This document shows positions 7,515 to 15,637 of a DNA stretch of 23,314 nucleotides, piece after piece. The notes under the pieces are model-generated. The model made no database searches and had not been told where the DNA came from. It saw only the letters and a program-made list of their open reading frames with translations. The stretch covers positions 1 through 23,314 of the forward strand of contig NZ_BMQL01000068.1 of NCBI RefSeq assembly GCF_014648095.1, given 5' to 3'. The position numbers and the translations under genes are program-made. The number at the start of each line of letters is the position of its first letter. The first letter of the stretch is position 1. Source of the stretch: Deinococcus ruber (GTDB taxonomy: Bacteria > Deinococcota > Deinococci > Deinococcales > Deinococcaceae).

Positions 7515-8090
7515 CACCCGCTTTCCCTACATCACCCGGATATCGACGCTGCGCGGCAGTCCCTGATTCGCCTGCCTCCCGGTCTGAGACTGGATCTGGG
7601 CGGTACGGCGAAGTCCTGGATCGCTGAGCGGGCCTTTGCTTACCTGATGGCAGACGGCTTCATCAATGCCGGTGGCGACCTGATGACGCGGCAGTCTGCG
7701 CCCTTCGCAGTCGAGGTTCCGGATGCGTTCGGTGGCGCACCGCTCTACCTCGACTGTCCGGCAGGTACCTGGGGCGTCGCCACTTCCAGCTGCCTGAAAC
7801 GGGCTTGGGATGGTGGACATCATCTGATCGACCCCAGGACAGCACGACCGCTCGAGTCGGCCCAGGTCCAGGTCACGGTGATCGGGCGTCACCTGACCGA
7901 AGCAGAAGTGCTCACCAAACTGGCGTTCCTCGATACCGAAGTGCTGGACGCGCTCCAAGGAGACGCCCAGGTCTATGCCTTCGACCAGGATGGACAGTTC
8001 TGGATCAGAGTTCCGGGAACATGGCAGGCTGTGATGAGCGCCGACGATGTCAGCGGCTCCAGATCATCCGTGGCAGGAGACGCAGGTTAA
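7515..8090 (+). pseudogene. N-terminally truncated ApbE (FAD:protein FMN transferase)
   Basis: The frame opens right after a TAG at 7512-7514 and encodes the C-terminal half to two-thirds of ApbE, the enzyme that attaches FMN to Thr of exported flavoproteins. Seen: HPDIDAARQSL, LPPGLRLDLGGTAKSWIAER, GFINAGGD, GVATSS, and HHLIDPRTARPLESAQVQVTVIG, all in family order. The first about 100 residues, with the signal and first FAD contacts, are missing, and no start codon with a ribosome site precedes the conserved part. It ends normally. Its stop codon overlaps the stop of the convergent VIT1 gene in a shared TTAA. Very likely nonfunctional. Confidence 0.75.
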
Positions 8091-8800
8091 GCACCCATGC
8101 CAGACACCAACCGGGCGATCAGGAAAGCGGCACCCGAGGCCACCGCACCCACGAACATGGTCTGGACGGCACTTTTCCATACCGAAGACCCAGTAAAACG
8201 GCCCTTGAGGGCTCCGAAGGCGAACAGGGCGATCAGGGTCAACACCACTGACCACGTCAAGGCCTGGCTAAGGGTCAGGTTCAGCGCGTAGGGCGTGAGC
8301 GGCACGATACCCCCGGCGATATACGCCAGCCCAATGGTCAGGGCCGACCGGAGCGCCCGTTTCGGGTCGGGTTCCTCCAAGCCCAGTTCCTCCTTCATCA
8401 TGAAGTCCACCCAGGTTCGGCGGTTGCTGATGATCGCCGATGTCGCCGTTTCCAGAGCATCGCCTGTCAGGCCGTACTTCTGGAAGACCTCCCGCACCTC
8501 CAGAATTTCGGCGTCGCGCTTTGTATCGATCTCACCTTCCTCCCGGGCGCGTTCCGAGACGTAGGATTCGTGCTCGCTGCGAGCAGCCAAATAGCCGCCC
8601 AGACCCATCGCAATGCTTCCGGCAGCCATCTCGGCGATACCGGCGATGAGCACTACGTGACCGCTCGCCACCGCGCCAGACAATCCGGCAGCCAGGGCGA
8701 ACGGCACGGTCAGACCGTCACTCATGCCGATCACGATGTCCCGGACCATCTCTGAGCCGGTGAAGTGGGTTTCTCTGTGGCTGCTGACGGCTCTATACAT
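8087..8800 (-). CDS. VIT1/CCC1 family iron/manganese transporter
   Basis: A 237-residue integral membrane protein of the VIT1/CCC1 family, which moves Fe2+ or Mn2+ out of the cytosol. Seen: the conserved first helix RDIVIGMSDGLTVPFALAAG, then AGIAEMAAGSIAMGLGGYLAARSE, a cytosolic charged metal-binding stretch with many Glu (EREEGEIDTKRDAEILEVREVF type), and three C-terminal helices ending with FLIARLVSGMGA. Five helices and length are normal for the family. The start is ATG 8800, with GGAGGT seven bases upstream; the longer frame from 8851 runs into the promoter region. It is a stand-alone gene. A role in metal balance, important for Mn/Fe-rich Deinococcus cells, is inferred. Confidence 0.93.
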   Translation of the reverse strand: MYRAVSSHRETHFTGSEMVRDIVIGMSDGLTVPFALAAGLSGAVASGHVVLIAGIAEMAAGSIAMGLGGYLAARSEHESYVSERAREEGEIDTKRDAEILEVREVFQKYGLTGDALETATSAIISNRRTWVDFMMKEELGLEEPDPKRALRSALTIGLAYIAGGIVPLTPYALNLTLSQALTWSVVLTLIALFAFGALKGRFTGSSVWKSAVQTMFVGAVASGAAFLIARLVSGMGA

Positions 8801-8820
8801 GAGACCTCCGGATTCGGTGC

Positions 8821-8826
8821 AGTGTA
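8821..8826 (-). promoter_or_regulatory. -10 box for the VIT1 gene
   Basis: On the minus strand TACACT lies 21-26 bases before the ATG and before the GGAGGT ribosome site, giving a short leader of about 14 nt. No good -35 match is visible. The AT-rich block beyond it (8862-8871) may be an activator or regulator site. Confidence 0.35.
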
Positions 8827-9104
8827 ACGGACGACGAGCGGTACACCTCACGCGGTGCCAATAAATAACACCTGAGAGAAGCTGTGGTCTTTGCCTTCAG
8901 CTAGGAGCAATCTCCGGGAGAGTACAGAAGTGGGGCGCTGAAAAGGCCTCAGGCCGCTGGGTCAGTTCTCCGTTTCAACGCAGCAACGAACCCTCACCTC
9001 ACCTTTACTGTCCGGTCAGGCAACCCAGCCCTTGAATTGCCGGGGGCACGTAACGCGGTGGTAATGATCTGCGCACATGCTGCGGGCCAGGGAGGGTCGG
9101 GACC

Positions 9105-9235
9105 GTGGAAGGCCTGCTGATGACGACGGATGGCAGTTCATTCAAACGCTGGCCATTCCAGTTGCCGCAGACTTAGGTTCAGAAGAAGTGGTGCACCAGG
9201 CCACCGGACCAGTGCTGCTGAGTCGCAGCCCCAAT
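9105..9235 (+). pseudogene. Remnant of a universal stress protein gene
   Basis: A GTG start with a ribosome site (GGGAGGGTC) begins VEGLLMTTDGSSF, the first strand and nucleotide-binding loop of a UspA domain. Near 9143 the reading must shift to another frame to continue as IQTLAIPVAADLG, followed directly by SEEVVHQATGPVLLSRSPN, the typical end of a Usp domain. Most of the middle is therefore deleted and a frameshift is present. It sits about 140 bp upstream of an intact tandem Usp gene. The call depends on joining short motifs from two frames. Confidence 0.5.
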
Positions 9236-9371
9236 GTAAGGTCCAGTGTCAACACGCCCTTTCCCTCTCGTGAAAAGGCTAAGCCACCAGGAACTGCTGC
9301 CGACGCTACTCGACACGTCTGCTGAACGCAGCTGAAGGCATCGTTGCCGCTCAATGTCAAGGAGGCCGTGG

Positions 9372-10322
9372 ATGTACCAGAGAGTGTTGGTTCCGATGGA
9401 CGGCAGTACCTGCAGCGAACAGGCGGCCTCGCTGGCCCTGAGCTTCGCCGCTCGCCTTGGAGCGGAGGTGCAGTTTCTCTATGTCGCGTTCAAGCCTTCC
9501 GAGACGAACACAGATTCGGAGTGGGAGCGAACCGAAGCCCACCTTGGGGAGATGCTGCTGGAACACTGGGCGCGGCAGGCCGCTGAGAAACAGCTCGTGG
9601 TGGGCACACGGGTTGAGCTCGGGAGTGTACCCGAGTGTATCGTGCGTGCAGCTGAAACGCTGAACTGCGATCTGATCATCATGGGCACACATGGTCGCTC
9701 GGGGATGGACCGTGTGCTGCTGGGAAGTGTGGCTGAGCGGGTCTCACGGCTCTCGACACGGCCTCTGCTGCTGGTGCGGCCTGGGACGGTCCACCTTGAC
9801 CCGTCCACCTGGACACGGCTGCTCATTCCTCTTGACGGCAGCACCTCGAATGCCAACACCCTGCAGCACGCCACTGAGCTGGCGGCCTCCTGTCAGCTGG
9901 CCGTCCATCTGGTTTCTATGGTTCCAGACCTCCCCACCATGGGAAGCTTTCCGGGCACCTTCTTCAACGATACCGAGGTGTACCAGCTCGTGGAGATGCA
10001 CACGACGAAAATGCTGGAACATGCCGAGCAGCAGCTCAGAAAGGCGGGGGTGACGGTGGAAGCAGTCGACATGCTGCAACAGCGAGCGTCTCAGCAGCGC
10101 ATCGGCGACATCATTGTCAGCGCTGTGACGGCCAGAAACGCAGATTTGATCGTGATGGGGGCGCATGGGCATGGCGGCCTGGACCGACTGCTGCTCGGAA
10201 GTGTCGCCGAGCGAGTGACGCTGCTGTCCCCGGTTCCCGTTCTGCTGATCAAGGAGCCTCTCAGGGCCGAGCGCGGCGCACATGGCTCGCCCACGCCCAC
10301 TGCGATGGTCCTCAATAACTGA
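9372..10322 (+). CDS. Tandem-domain universal stress protein (UspA family)
   Basis: A 316-residue protein of two Usp domains. The first (about 1-137) opens with QRVLVPMDGSTCS and ends with GTHGRSGMDRVLLGSVAERV at 105-124; the second (about 148-293) opens with RLLIPLDGSTSN and ends with GAHGHGGLDRLLLGSVAERV at 263-282. Both carry the ATP-binding pattern G-2x-G-9x-G-S, so ATP-binding is expected in both. Such proteins act in the cytoplasm in general stress survival. The start is the ATG at 9372, with AAGGAGG six bases upstream; an upstream in-frame ATG overlaps that ribosome site and is unlikely. A tail of about 20 residues follows the second domain. It is monocistronic. Confidence 0.93.
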   Translation: MYQRVLVPMDGSTCSEQAASLALSFAARLGAEVQFLYVAFKPSETNTDSEWERTEAHLGEMLLEHWARQAAEKQLVVGTRVELGSVPECIVRAAETLNCDLIIMGTHGRSGMDRVLLGSVAERVSRLSTRPLLLVRPGTVHLDPSTWTRLLIPLDGSTSNANTLQHATELAASCQLAVHLVSMVPDLPTMGSFPGTFFNDTEVYQLVEMHTTKMLEHAEQQLRKAGVTVEAVDMLQQRASQQRIGDIIVSAVTARNADLIVMGAHGHGGLDRLLLGSVAERVTLLSPVPVLLIKEPLRAERGAHGSPTPTAMVLNN

Positions 10323-10386
10323 GATGGCACTCACCTCGAATCCCATTCTTGGAAATAAAGCTGGGTCAGCGGAACGAGGGGAGGAA

Positions 10387-10464
10387 GCAGACGGACAGGC
10401 GCATAATGGACGTGCAACCGGTGGGGTACCGGGTGTGCGGTCATAAAGAGCCTGTCCGTCTGCT
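10387..10464. repeat. Long perfect inverted repeat (78-bp palindromic element)
   Basis: Two 14-base arms, GCAGACGGACAGGC at 10387-10400 and GCCTGTCCGTCTGC at 10450-10463, are perfect reverse complements; one more A-T pair (10386/10464) makes 15. The 49 bases between them contain a second hairpin, CCGGT-GGGGT-ACCGG. It lies between the end of the Usp gene and the end of an opposing decayed gene, so it could stop transcription from both sides, but no T run flanks it. A miniature transposon or a structured RNA would look the same. Confidence 0.7.
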
Positions 10465-10503
10465 CCGCTCATGACGCAGCTGGGTACGGTCGCGGGAGAC
10501 CTG

Positions 10504-10902
10504 TTAGAGGGGCTGAGGGCCGTTCCGGGCCTTGAACATGTCCAAGATCAGGTCGTGACTGCATTGAATCAGCAGATGCCGCAGCTCAACACGCATCCCG
10601 GTCCAGCCACCCAGCGCCTGCTGGCCTCCGGAGGCAGAGCGGCAAACGTGTTCGGCTTCGCCACAGCTGGTGATGGCCGTGCGTCCAAACTTCAGGACCC
10701 GCAGGTCAGCAACCTCGATTCTCATCTGATAGCCGGTGTTATGACCCGTATAGCAGTCTGTAAACGGCAGCGCATCGTAAAATCTGATGTCAAAAATGAA
10801 CCGCCAATCTGCTTGATCTGGGAACAGGTCGAACATAGACAGGTAATCCAGATCTCCGCTGGGAGTACCACTGGCAAACAGGAGAACATTGTCGTTCCTG
10901 CC
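10504..10902 (-). pseudogene. 5'-truncated hypothetical gene
   Basis: The minus-strand frame is open from just after a TGA at 10905-10903 and reads as a protein-like sequence, with NVLLFASGTPSGDLDYLSMF and FPDQADWRFIFDIRFYDALP. I do not know the family. The first ATG (10836) lies inside this conserved-looking part, and upstream of the TGA another frame continues plausibly (YDELCDALVQSPDVIL), so the gene seems to have a frameshift near 10905 and lost its start. Loss of function is inferred. It faces the CtaG-like gene's promoter region. Confidence 0.4.
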
Positions 10903-11022
10903 TCATCTGCTCAAAGGATGACATCCGGGGACTGCACCAGGGCATCACAGAGCTCGTCATAGGGGGCGCACGAGCGTTCGCGCACGAACCTGCGTTAAGG
11001 GCCGGGCAAGCAGGGTCGACAC

Positions 11023-11048
11023 CGAGCGCTCCGCTCGCCTCCTTTTTT
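11023..11048 (+). terminator. Rho-independent terminator
   Basis: CGAGCG-CTC-CGCTCG (11023-11037) followed within five bases by six T residues (11043-11048). This is the best intrinsic terminator in the window. It would stop plus-strand transcription before the CtaG-like gene; the intact gene it serves is not obvious. Confidence 0.65.
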
Positions 11049-11140
11049 GACGTCCAGCGCTATGCTGAAGCAGCCGACAACCTTCTGATATCTCATGACC
11101 CTGGTGGTAGCGACTGATCTTCCTGTGGCACACACAACCG

Positions 11141-11845
11141 ATGCTGCTGGCTCTGGTGATCGGAGCCTGGGCGCTGTGCTGGAAGGCTCATCCCTGGACG
11201 ATTCGTCTGCTGTTCATGGTGGCCTGCCTGCTGTGTGGTGTCACTCTCTCGCTGAATGTAACGTCGCTCAGTTCCGACCCGATGGTTCCGCAGATGGTCC
11301 GGTTGATGCTGCTCGCCGAGGGTCTGCCACTGCTGCTGGTTCTGGGACTGGGGCCGCTTCTAAGGCAATGGACCCCGGATGCCTGGGTGGCAGTGGCACT
11401 CCGGGCCACCGTGATCCTGGTATGGATGGTGCCGGCCCGCTGGAGTGCCGAACTGGTCCGGGATTCCAGCTCCCTGCTGCCCTGGCTGTGCCTGCTCAGC
11501 GGCCTGCTGATGTGGCAGACCATGTCTGCGTACAGCTCTCGTCGGCTGCACCTCCTCTTGAGCCTGCCGATGCTGGTGGCGGGTGGCCTGTTGCTGTTGC
11601 CGGTCCTGCTCACGGTGTCCAGTCGACCCTGCCTTTGGAACTTCTCGCCACTCCAGAGCCAGCACGCGGCAGGGCTGATCATGCTGCTCAGTGGACTGCC
11701 CGGACTGATATGGTCATTCTGGCCCGGCCCACACAGTCCACGGTCAGTGCTGGACCAGAAGCCACAGACCGTGCTTCCCGCCGCTTTCAGCACGGCTGAC
11801 GCCTTCTCCAGTGACGAAGTTCTGCATCAGCCGTCTGATCGCTGA
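11141..11845 (+). CDS. CtaG-like polytopic membrane protein
   Basis: A 234-residue protein with about six membrane segments. The order of motifs recalls caa3-type cytochrome oxidase assembly factor CtaG: a W-H-x-x-P just before the first helix, QMVRLMLLAEGLPLLLVLGLGP, LLSGLLMWQTM, and QHAAGLIMLLSGLPGLIWSF. The histidines that CtaG normally has in the second segment (HMxQH) are missing here, so copper or oxidase function is doubtful. The sequence LIFLWHTQP lies in frame upstream of the ATG, back to a TAG, and looks like part of the protein; the true start may be a CTG near 11114 rather than ATG 11141. The C-terminal 35 residues are polar. No oxidase genes are nearby. Confidence 0.5.
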   Translation: MLLALVIGAWALCWKAHPWTIRLLFMVACLLCGVTLSLNVTSLSSDPMVPQMVRLMLLAEGLPLLLVLGLGPLLRQWTPDAWVAVALRATVILVWMVPARWSAELVRDSSSLLPWLCLLSGLLMWQTMSAYSSRRLHLLLSLPMLVAGGLLLLPVLLTVSSRPCLWNFSPLQSQHAAGLIMLLSGLPGLIWSFWPGPHSPRSVLDQKPQTVLPAAFSTADAFSSDEVLHQPSDR

Positions 11846-11905
11846 CGTCCACGTATTCAACCAAACAGCGAATGCCCACCTTCGATTTAAGTTTTGGAGT
11901 TGATC

Positions 11906-12901
11906 ATGCGACACAATTTTTTCGATGAAGTTGAACTCCTGCCTCATGTGCGGCAGGTCTTCGGTGACCACTGCCAACTTGTTGGGGTTGAGCCACTGAA
12001 GGGCGGAGCGCGCAAACAGGTCTATGTTCTCCAACTCGCGCCGACAGATCAACGCTGCATTCTGTATATCTGGCATGACGTCAACCACTACTTCGCGGAC
12101 CGCGATGAGCTGGATGTCACCCAGTCCGATGACCAAGCGCCACGCCTCTTCGAGGTCAATACCCGCTTCTTTCAAACGCTCGGCATCCATGTGCCTCAAC
12201 TGTATGCGTTTGGCGTCCTCGCGGCTGGACACCACTTCGCGTTGGTGGAGCATTTGGGAGTTCAGAATTTCACGACGTTTGCCGAGGCCGCCACACCGGA
12301 ACGGCAGGCTCAGGTCTTGCAGCAAATCGACACCCTGCTTCACCGCCTGAATCAATGCCAGCGTTCATACCCAGGCACGCTCCTGGATTCCACTTCGCCG
12401 TGGGATATGCCCTGCCATGAGCACACGCTGCGGCGGGCGTTGCTGGAGTTGGACGTAGTGGCCCGTACACACGCCCGTATTGCTGAGCACGCGCCGGTGA
12501 TCCGACAGCGGTTGCAGAGCATGGCCGCACAGCTCGAACCCAGGACGGCGTATCGGATGATTCACGGCGAACTCGGACCGGAGCATATTCTGATTCCCGC
12601 TGGAACGACTGCACCCTCTTTCATCGACTTGGACGGCGCACACTACTTCGATGTCGAAGCGGAGCACGCGTTGCTGACCGTCAGGTTCGGAGATGATCTG
12701 TATACCCAATTCTTGACACGCGCAGATCTAGAGTTAGATCCGGCCCGGATGGCATTTTATCGACTGGCCCTCTATGTTTCGTTCGTCTATGCCGGGTCTC
12801 AGTTTTTGGCATCCGGCTACCCGGACCGTGAGTGGGCTGAGGGGCTGTTTGACTACAACCTGAAGCAAGTGATGGCTGCAATTCAGATCCCCTTCAGCTG
12901 A
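11906..12901 (+). CDS. APH-like phosphotransferase with altered active site
   Basis: A 331-residue protein of the aminoglycoside phosphotransferase/choline kinase-like fold. Seen: a G-rich N-lobe (VEPLKGGARKQVYVLQL at 28-44), the hinge FALVEHLG near 111-118, and the catalytic region MIHGELGPEHILI at 218-230, then FIDLDGAHYFD at 239-249. The brick motif is normally HGDxxxxN; here Asp is Glu (E222) and Asn is His (H227), while the metal-binding Asp (D241) remains. Activity may be altered or lost. The substrate is unknown; antibiotic, small metabolite or sugar are all possible. The start is ATG 11906, with GGAG six bases upstream. It follows the CtaG-like gene by 60 bp and may share its transcript. 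A hairpin overlaps its stop codon. Confidence 0.75.
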   Translation: MRHNFFDEVELLPHVRQVFGDHCQLVGVEPLKGGARKQVYVLQLAPTDQRCILYIWHDVNHYFADRDELDVTQSDDQAPRLFEVNTRFFQTLGIHVPQLYAFGVLAAGHHFALVEHLGVQNFTTFAEAATPERQAQVLQQIDTLLHRLNQCQRSYPGTLLDSTSPWDMPCHEHTLRRALLELDVVARTHARIAEHAPVIRQRLQSMAAQLEPRTAYRMIHGELGPEHILIPAGTTAPSFIDLDGAHYFDVEAEHALLTVRFGDDLYTQFLTRADLELDPARMAFYRLALYVSFVYAGSQFLASGYPDREWAEGLFDYNLKQVMAAIQIPFS

Positions 12902-12922
12902 CAGCAAGTGCCGTTGTCAGCT
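12896..12922 (+). terminator. Hairpin terminator of the phosphotransferase gene
   Basis: AGCTGACA and TGTCAGCT form a perfect 8-bp stem around an 11-base loop. The left arm includes the stop codon (TGA 12899-12901). Only a short T stretch (GGGTTT) follows, so termination may be partial. Confidence 0.5.
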
Positions 12923-13480
12923 CGGGTTTCTGGATCTCGGAGAGAAAGCCTTCCAGGGCCCAAGCACGCGAGCATGCGGCCAGCTCACATATCGATACGT
13001 ACATCGGTCACACGTCGCTTCCAGAGAGTAAGTGGCTGGAGGGACAGTTACACCAGAGCGGAGCGCCAGTCCAATGGTCCCCTCCTTACGCAGCGACCAG
13101 GGGGTGCTCTGTAAATCGCGCTCCTTCAGTCACGTTCAGGCCATGCCTGGACTGCACACAAACGAGGACCGCGCAGCCTACGTCGGCAGTCGGCACGTTG
13201 CTGAAGCGATGGACAGCCATCAACTCCTTCTTCCATCTCCTCCAGAACGAACGCAATGTCTGTCTCATGCGCCTCGGGGTTCGGTGTGTCGGGACGCTTT
13301 TGACATAGCATCCGGATCACCAGCATTTCCTTCGCGTAGGAGGGCGCACCGACCTTGAAGTGCCCCCGTTTAGTTGGCTAAAGCGATCTCAGAAGCACAC
13401 TTGTGAACGAGCAGTGGCATGATCCCGCATGACCACATGCCGCTGCTGAAACTTCCAGCAACGACGGCTGAGGTGGCGCT
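12923..13480. other. Gene-less stretch
   Basis: I find no recognisable gene. Minus-strand frames at 13086-13326 look faintly protein-like (for example DIAFVLEEMEEGVDG) but lack family features and good starts. At 13370-13383 there is a small hairpin, TTTAG-TTGG-CTAAA. The region may hold decayed sequence. Confidence 0.35.
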
Positions 13481-13486
13481 TACACT
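13481..13486 (+). promoter_or_regulatory. -10 box for leaderless methyltransferase gene
   Basis: TACACT ends 7 bases before the ATG at 13494. This TANNNT box at fixed short distance, with no ribosome site, is the usual form of leaderless genes in Deinococcus. It decides the choice of 13494 over the earlier in-frame ATGs at 13419 and 13437. Confidence 0.45.
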
Positions 13487-13493
13487 GCAAGAC

Positions 13494-14345
13494 ATGAGCG
13501 AGCAGCACAGCCATACAGCGTTTGGCGCCGCCTTCCTGCGCGCCGCCCACCAACTGTTGGATCCACCGCCGCATTTCCTCGACGATCCCGTGACCGTCCA
13601 GCTCCTCGCGCCGCAGGCAATTCAGCACCTGCTGGATCACCGCGAGCGCTATCAGGTGGAAGCCTCGCGTCTGCTCCGTGCCCACGTCGTGCTGCGCAGC
13701 CGCTTCGCCGAGGATCGCCTGTCTGCCGCCCTCGGACGGGGTGTCCGCCAACTGGTCATCCTGGGCGCCGGATTGGATACCTTCGCGTACCGGCAACCCC
13801 TTTGGGCACGTGACCTGACCATCTTCGAGGTGGATCACCACGGCACCCAGGCCCTCAAGCGCCAGCGTCTTCAGGCTGCCCACATTGCATTGCCGGACAA
13901 CCTCCACTTTGTACCTCTCAACTTAGAGGATCCCACCTGGCCTGCCGCTCTGAACCGGTTCGGTTTCCGGGCGGATGTCCCGACCTTTGTGTCCTGTCTC
14001 GGCGTCACGATGTACTTGAGCGGCGCTGCCGTGGAAGGCCTGTTGCGCTGGGCCGCTCAGCTGGCTGTTGGCAGCGAACTGGTGATGTCGTATATGCGCC
14101 GAGGGTTACTCCCTCCGGAAAGTCAGGCACAGGCGCAGCGTCTCGCTGACCTCGGCGAGGCACTGAAGACGGCCTTTGATCCATCCGAACTCCTGCAAGA
14201 ACTGCGGAACAGGGGATTCGGTCAGGTCGGCGTGTTCTCGCACGAGGAGGTGCGACAGCAGTATGGGCATCTTGAGAACGGGACGCTGCCACTCCCCGTG
14301 CATCCCGATGTGGCCTATGGGATCTGCGTCGAGAAGCCCCTTTGA
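13494..14345 (+). CDS. Class I SAM-dependent methyltransferase (LCMT/TIGR00027-like)
   Basis: A 283-residue methyltransferase of the leucine carboxyl methyltransferase superfamily. Seen: an N-terminal HTAFGAAFLRAAHQLLDPPP-type helix with DDP at 30-32, the SAM-binding strand and loop VILGAGLDTFAYR at 88-100, the second strand FEVDHHGTQALKR at 111-123, and GVTMYLS at 170-176. The fold is complete. In bacteria such enzymes methylate small molecules or polyketide-type products; the substrate is not deducible. The start at 13494 matches the family's usual N terminus and a -10 box just upstream; the 25 extra codons from 13419 are probably promoter. No biosynthetic genes are adjacent. Confidence 0.85.
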   Translation: MSEQHSHTAFGAAFLRAAHQLLDPPPHFLDDPVTVQLLAPQAIQHLLDHRERYQVEASRLLRAHVVLRSRFAEDRLSAALGRGVRQLVILGAGLDTFAYRQPLWARDLTIFEVDHHGTQALKRQRLQAAHIALPDNLHFVPLNLEDPTWPAALNRFGFRADVPTFVSCLGVTMYLSGAAVEGLLRWAAQLAVGSELVMSYMRRGLLPPESQAQAQRLADLGEALKTAFDPSELLQELRNRGFGQVGVFSHEEVRQQYGHLENGTLPLPVHPDVAYGICVEKPL

Positions 14346-14369
14346 TAACTGTGACCGTCAGCGAAGCGT

Positions 14370-14678
14370 GTGCGGGAGGAGAGCGAAACCAAACCGCCTG
14401 TGACGTCCATGATCGAAGCCCTCCCCTCTCACACTGCGATCCACTGCGCCAAACTCGTGCTTCACAACGTCGAAACACAGCCATCATCAGGGTTCAAAGA
14501 CCTGCTGAAGTCTGCGCCCGAATGTCAGCCGATGGAAGAGCGCTGGGCCTCGATCAAACGCTGCGTGTTTGGCAACGTCTGCCTGCACAACATCGCGTTA
14601 TGGCCTCAATCGCCCGATAATCCCCATCAAAGACTTCGGTGCCGTCTCAGTTATCAGTTACATGAACAGGTCTGTTAA
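14370..14678 (+). CDS. Hypothetical protein, doubtful
   Basis: A 102-codon frame (GTG start, or ATG at 14409) with codon use similar to neighbours in its first two-thirds and a protein-like middle (AIHCAKLVLHNVETQ and MEERWASIKRCVFGN). I do not recognise it. A purine-rich GGGAGGAG near 14374-14381 is too far from the ATG to serve as its ribosome site. It may be the remains of a longer gene. The following 196 bases show nothing. Confidence 0.25.
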   Translation: MREESETKPPVTSMIEALPSHTAIHCAKLVLHNVETQPSSGFKDLLKSAPECQPMEERWASIKRCVFGNVCLHNIALWPQSPDNPHQRLRCRLSYQLHEQVC

Positions 14679-14874
14679 AAAGCAACCTCAACTATCACCT
14701 GCTAAAGTACGTTGATTAGCCCAGCCTGACGCAGACAATACAAGTTGTCGCCGCGTTGTTATCGGCTCGCAACTGTCAACAGACACAGAAAGCGAACCTC
14801 TGAAAGACCTGCCCTAAAATGGATGGCCTACGATTAGCGTTCTGGGACAGTCAAAGACCTGGCCCGCAATGCCG

Positions 14875-15551
14875 TCAGAGTTGTGACCAACTTCCATCGA
14901 CTGAAATCTCAAGGCCAGTCGTAAAGGTCGCGTCGAACGCGAGAAAGAGAGCAGCCTTGATATTTCCTTCGAGGTTCCGAAGCGCTTCATCGGGATGATG
15001 CTGAGTGTGTACTCCCTCACGGATGCCCGTGTCGATGGGGCCAGGCGACACCGCGTTGACGCGAATCTCCTGAGGAAGGAACTCGACAGCGAGCACCTGG
15101 GCGAAGTTCCGCAAGGCAGGTTTGGCAAGCATGCCTTTGACGTTGGAGACAGAGGTCGTGAGGACGACGGCGCCTCCCCGGTTGATCAGCGGAGTGAGCT
15201 TCTGAACCGCAACAAACGGTCCCCTGGCGTTCAGGTTGAACATCTCGTCGTAGATGGCATCGGTCACGCGCTCGAACAGCGTTGGAAGACTGAACCTGGC
15301 ATTGACGAACAGCAGGTCGAAGGTGTCGAACTCGGCCTTCACCTGAGCCGCGAGCGCGTCGATGTCCGTTAACGAACGCGCATTGTTCGATACCGCGACG
15401 GGGCGTGCTTCCCAGGCTCGTGCTGCGCCGATTCCAGGCTGGCTTGCGAGCGACTCGTCACCAGAACCCGCGCACCCCCACCAAGGAGCATCTTCGCTGT
15501 CGTGAACCCCATGACGCTGGTGCCGCCGAGAATGACCGCTTGTTTACCTTG
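14875..15551 (-). pseudogene. Broken short-chain dehydrogenase (SDR)
   Basis: The minus strand begins with GKQAVILGGTSVMGFTTAK, a Rossmann cofactor loop, then GARVLVTSRSQASLES. It shifts frame by one base near 15425, continues as VAVSNNARSLTDIDALAAQV, then LLFVNARFS, FNLNARGPFVAVQKL, TTSVSNVKGM and IRVNAVSPGPIDTGI. In addition a few codons are missing between KGM and LAKPALRNF, where the catalytic Tyr of YxxxK should be. The NAG motif also reads NAR, and no start codon precedes the first strand. Several independent lesions show it is dead. Similar SDRs are quinone oxidoreductase-like enzymes. Confidence 0.8.
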
Positions 15552-15637
15552 CTACCGTTCCCTGTTTCCTGTCCTTGCGCCAGGGCATCTGCACAATTCT
15601 GAACTGTTTTGTATTTTAACAGGCACAAAATGGCCGA

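Noticed and set aside
9744..10472. Minus-strand frame of 242 codons
   Set aside because: Antisense shadow of the tandem Usp gene.
10471..10962. Plus-strand frame of 163 codons
   Set aside because: The opposite strand here reads as a more protein-like sequence (FPDQADWRFIFDIRFYDALP); the plus frame is Gln/Ser-rich and featureless.
11095..11799. Plus-strand frame starting at the ATG at 11095
   Set aside because: Out of frame with the hydrophobic CtaG-like reading and without recognisable structure.
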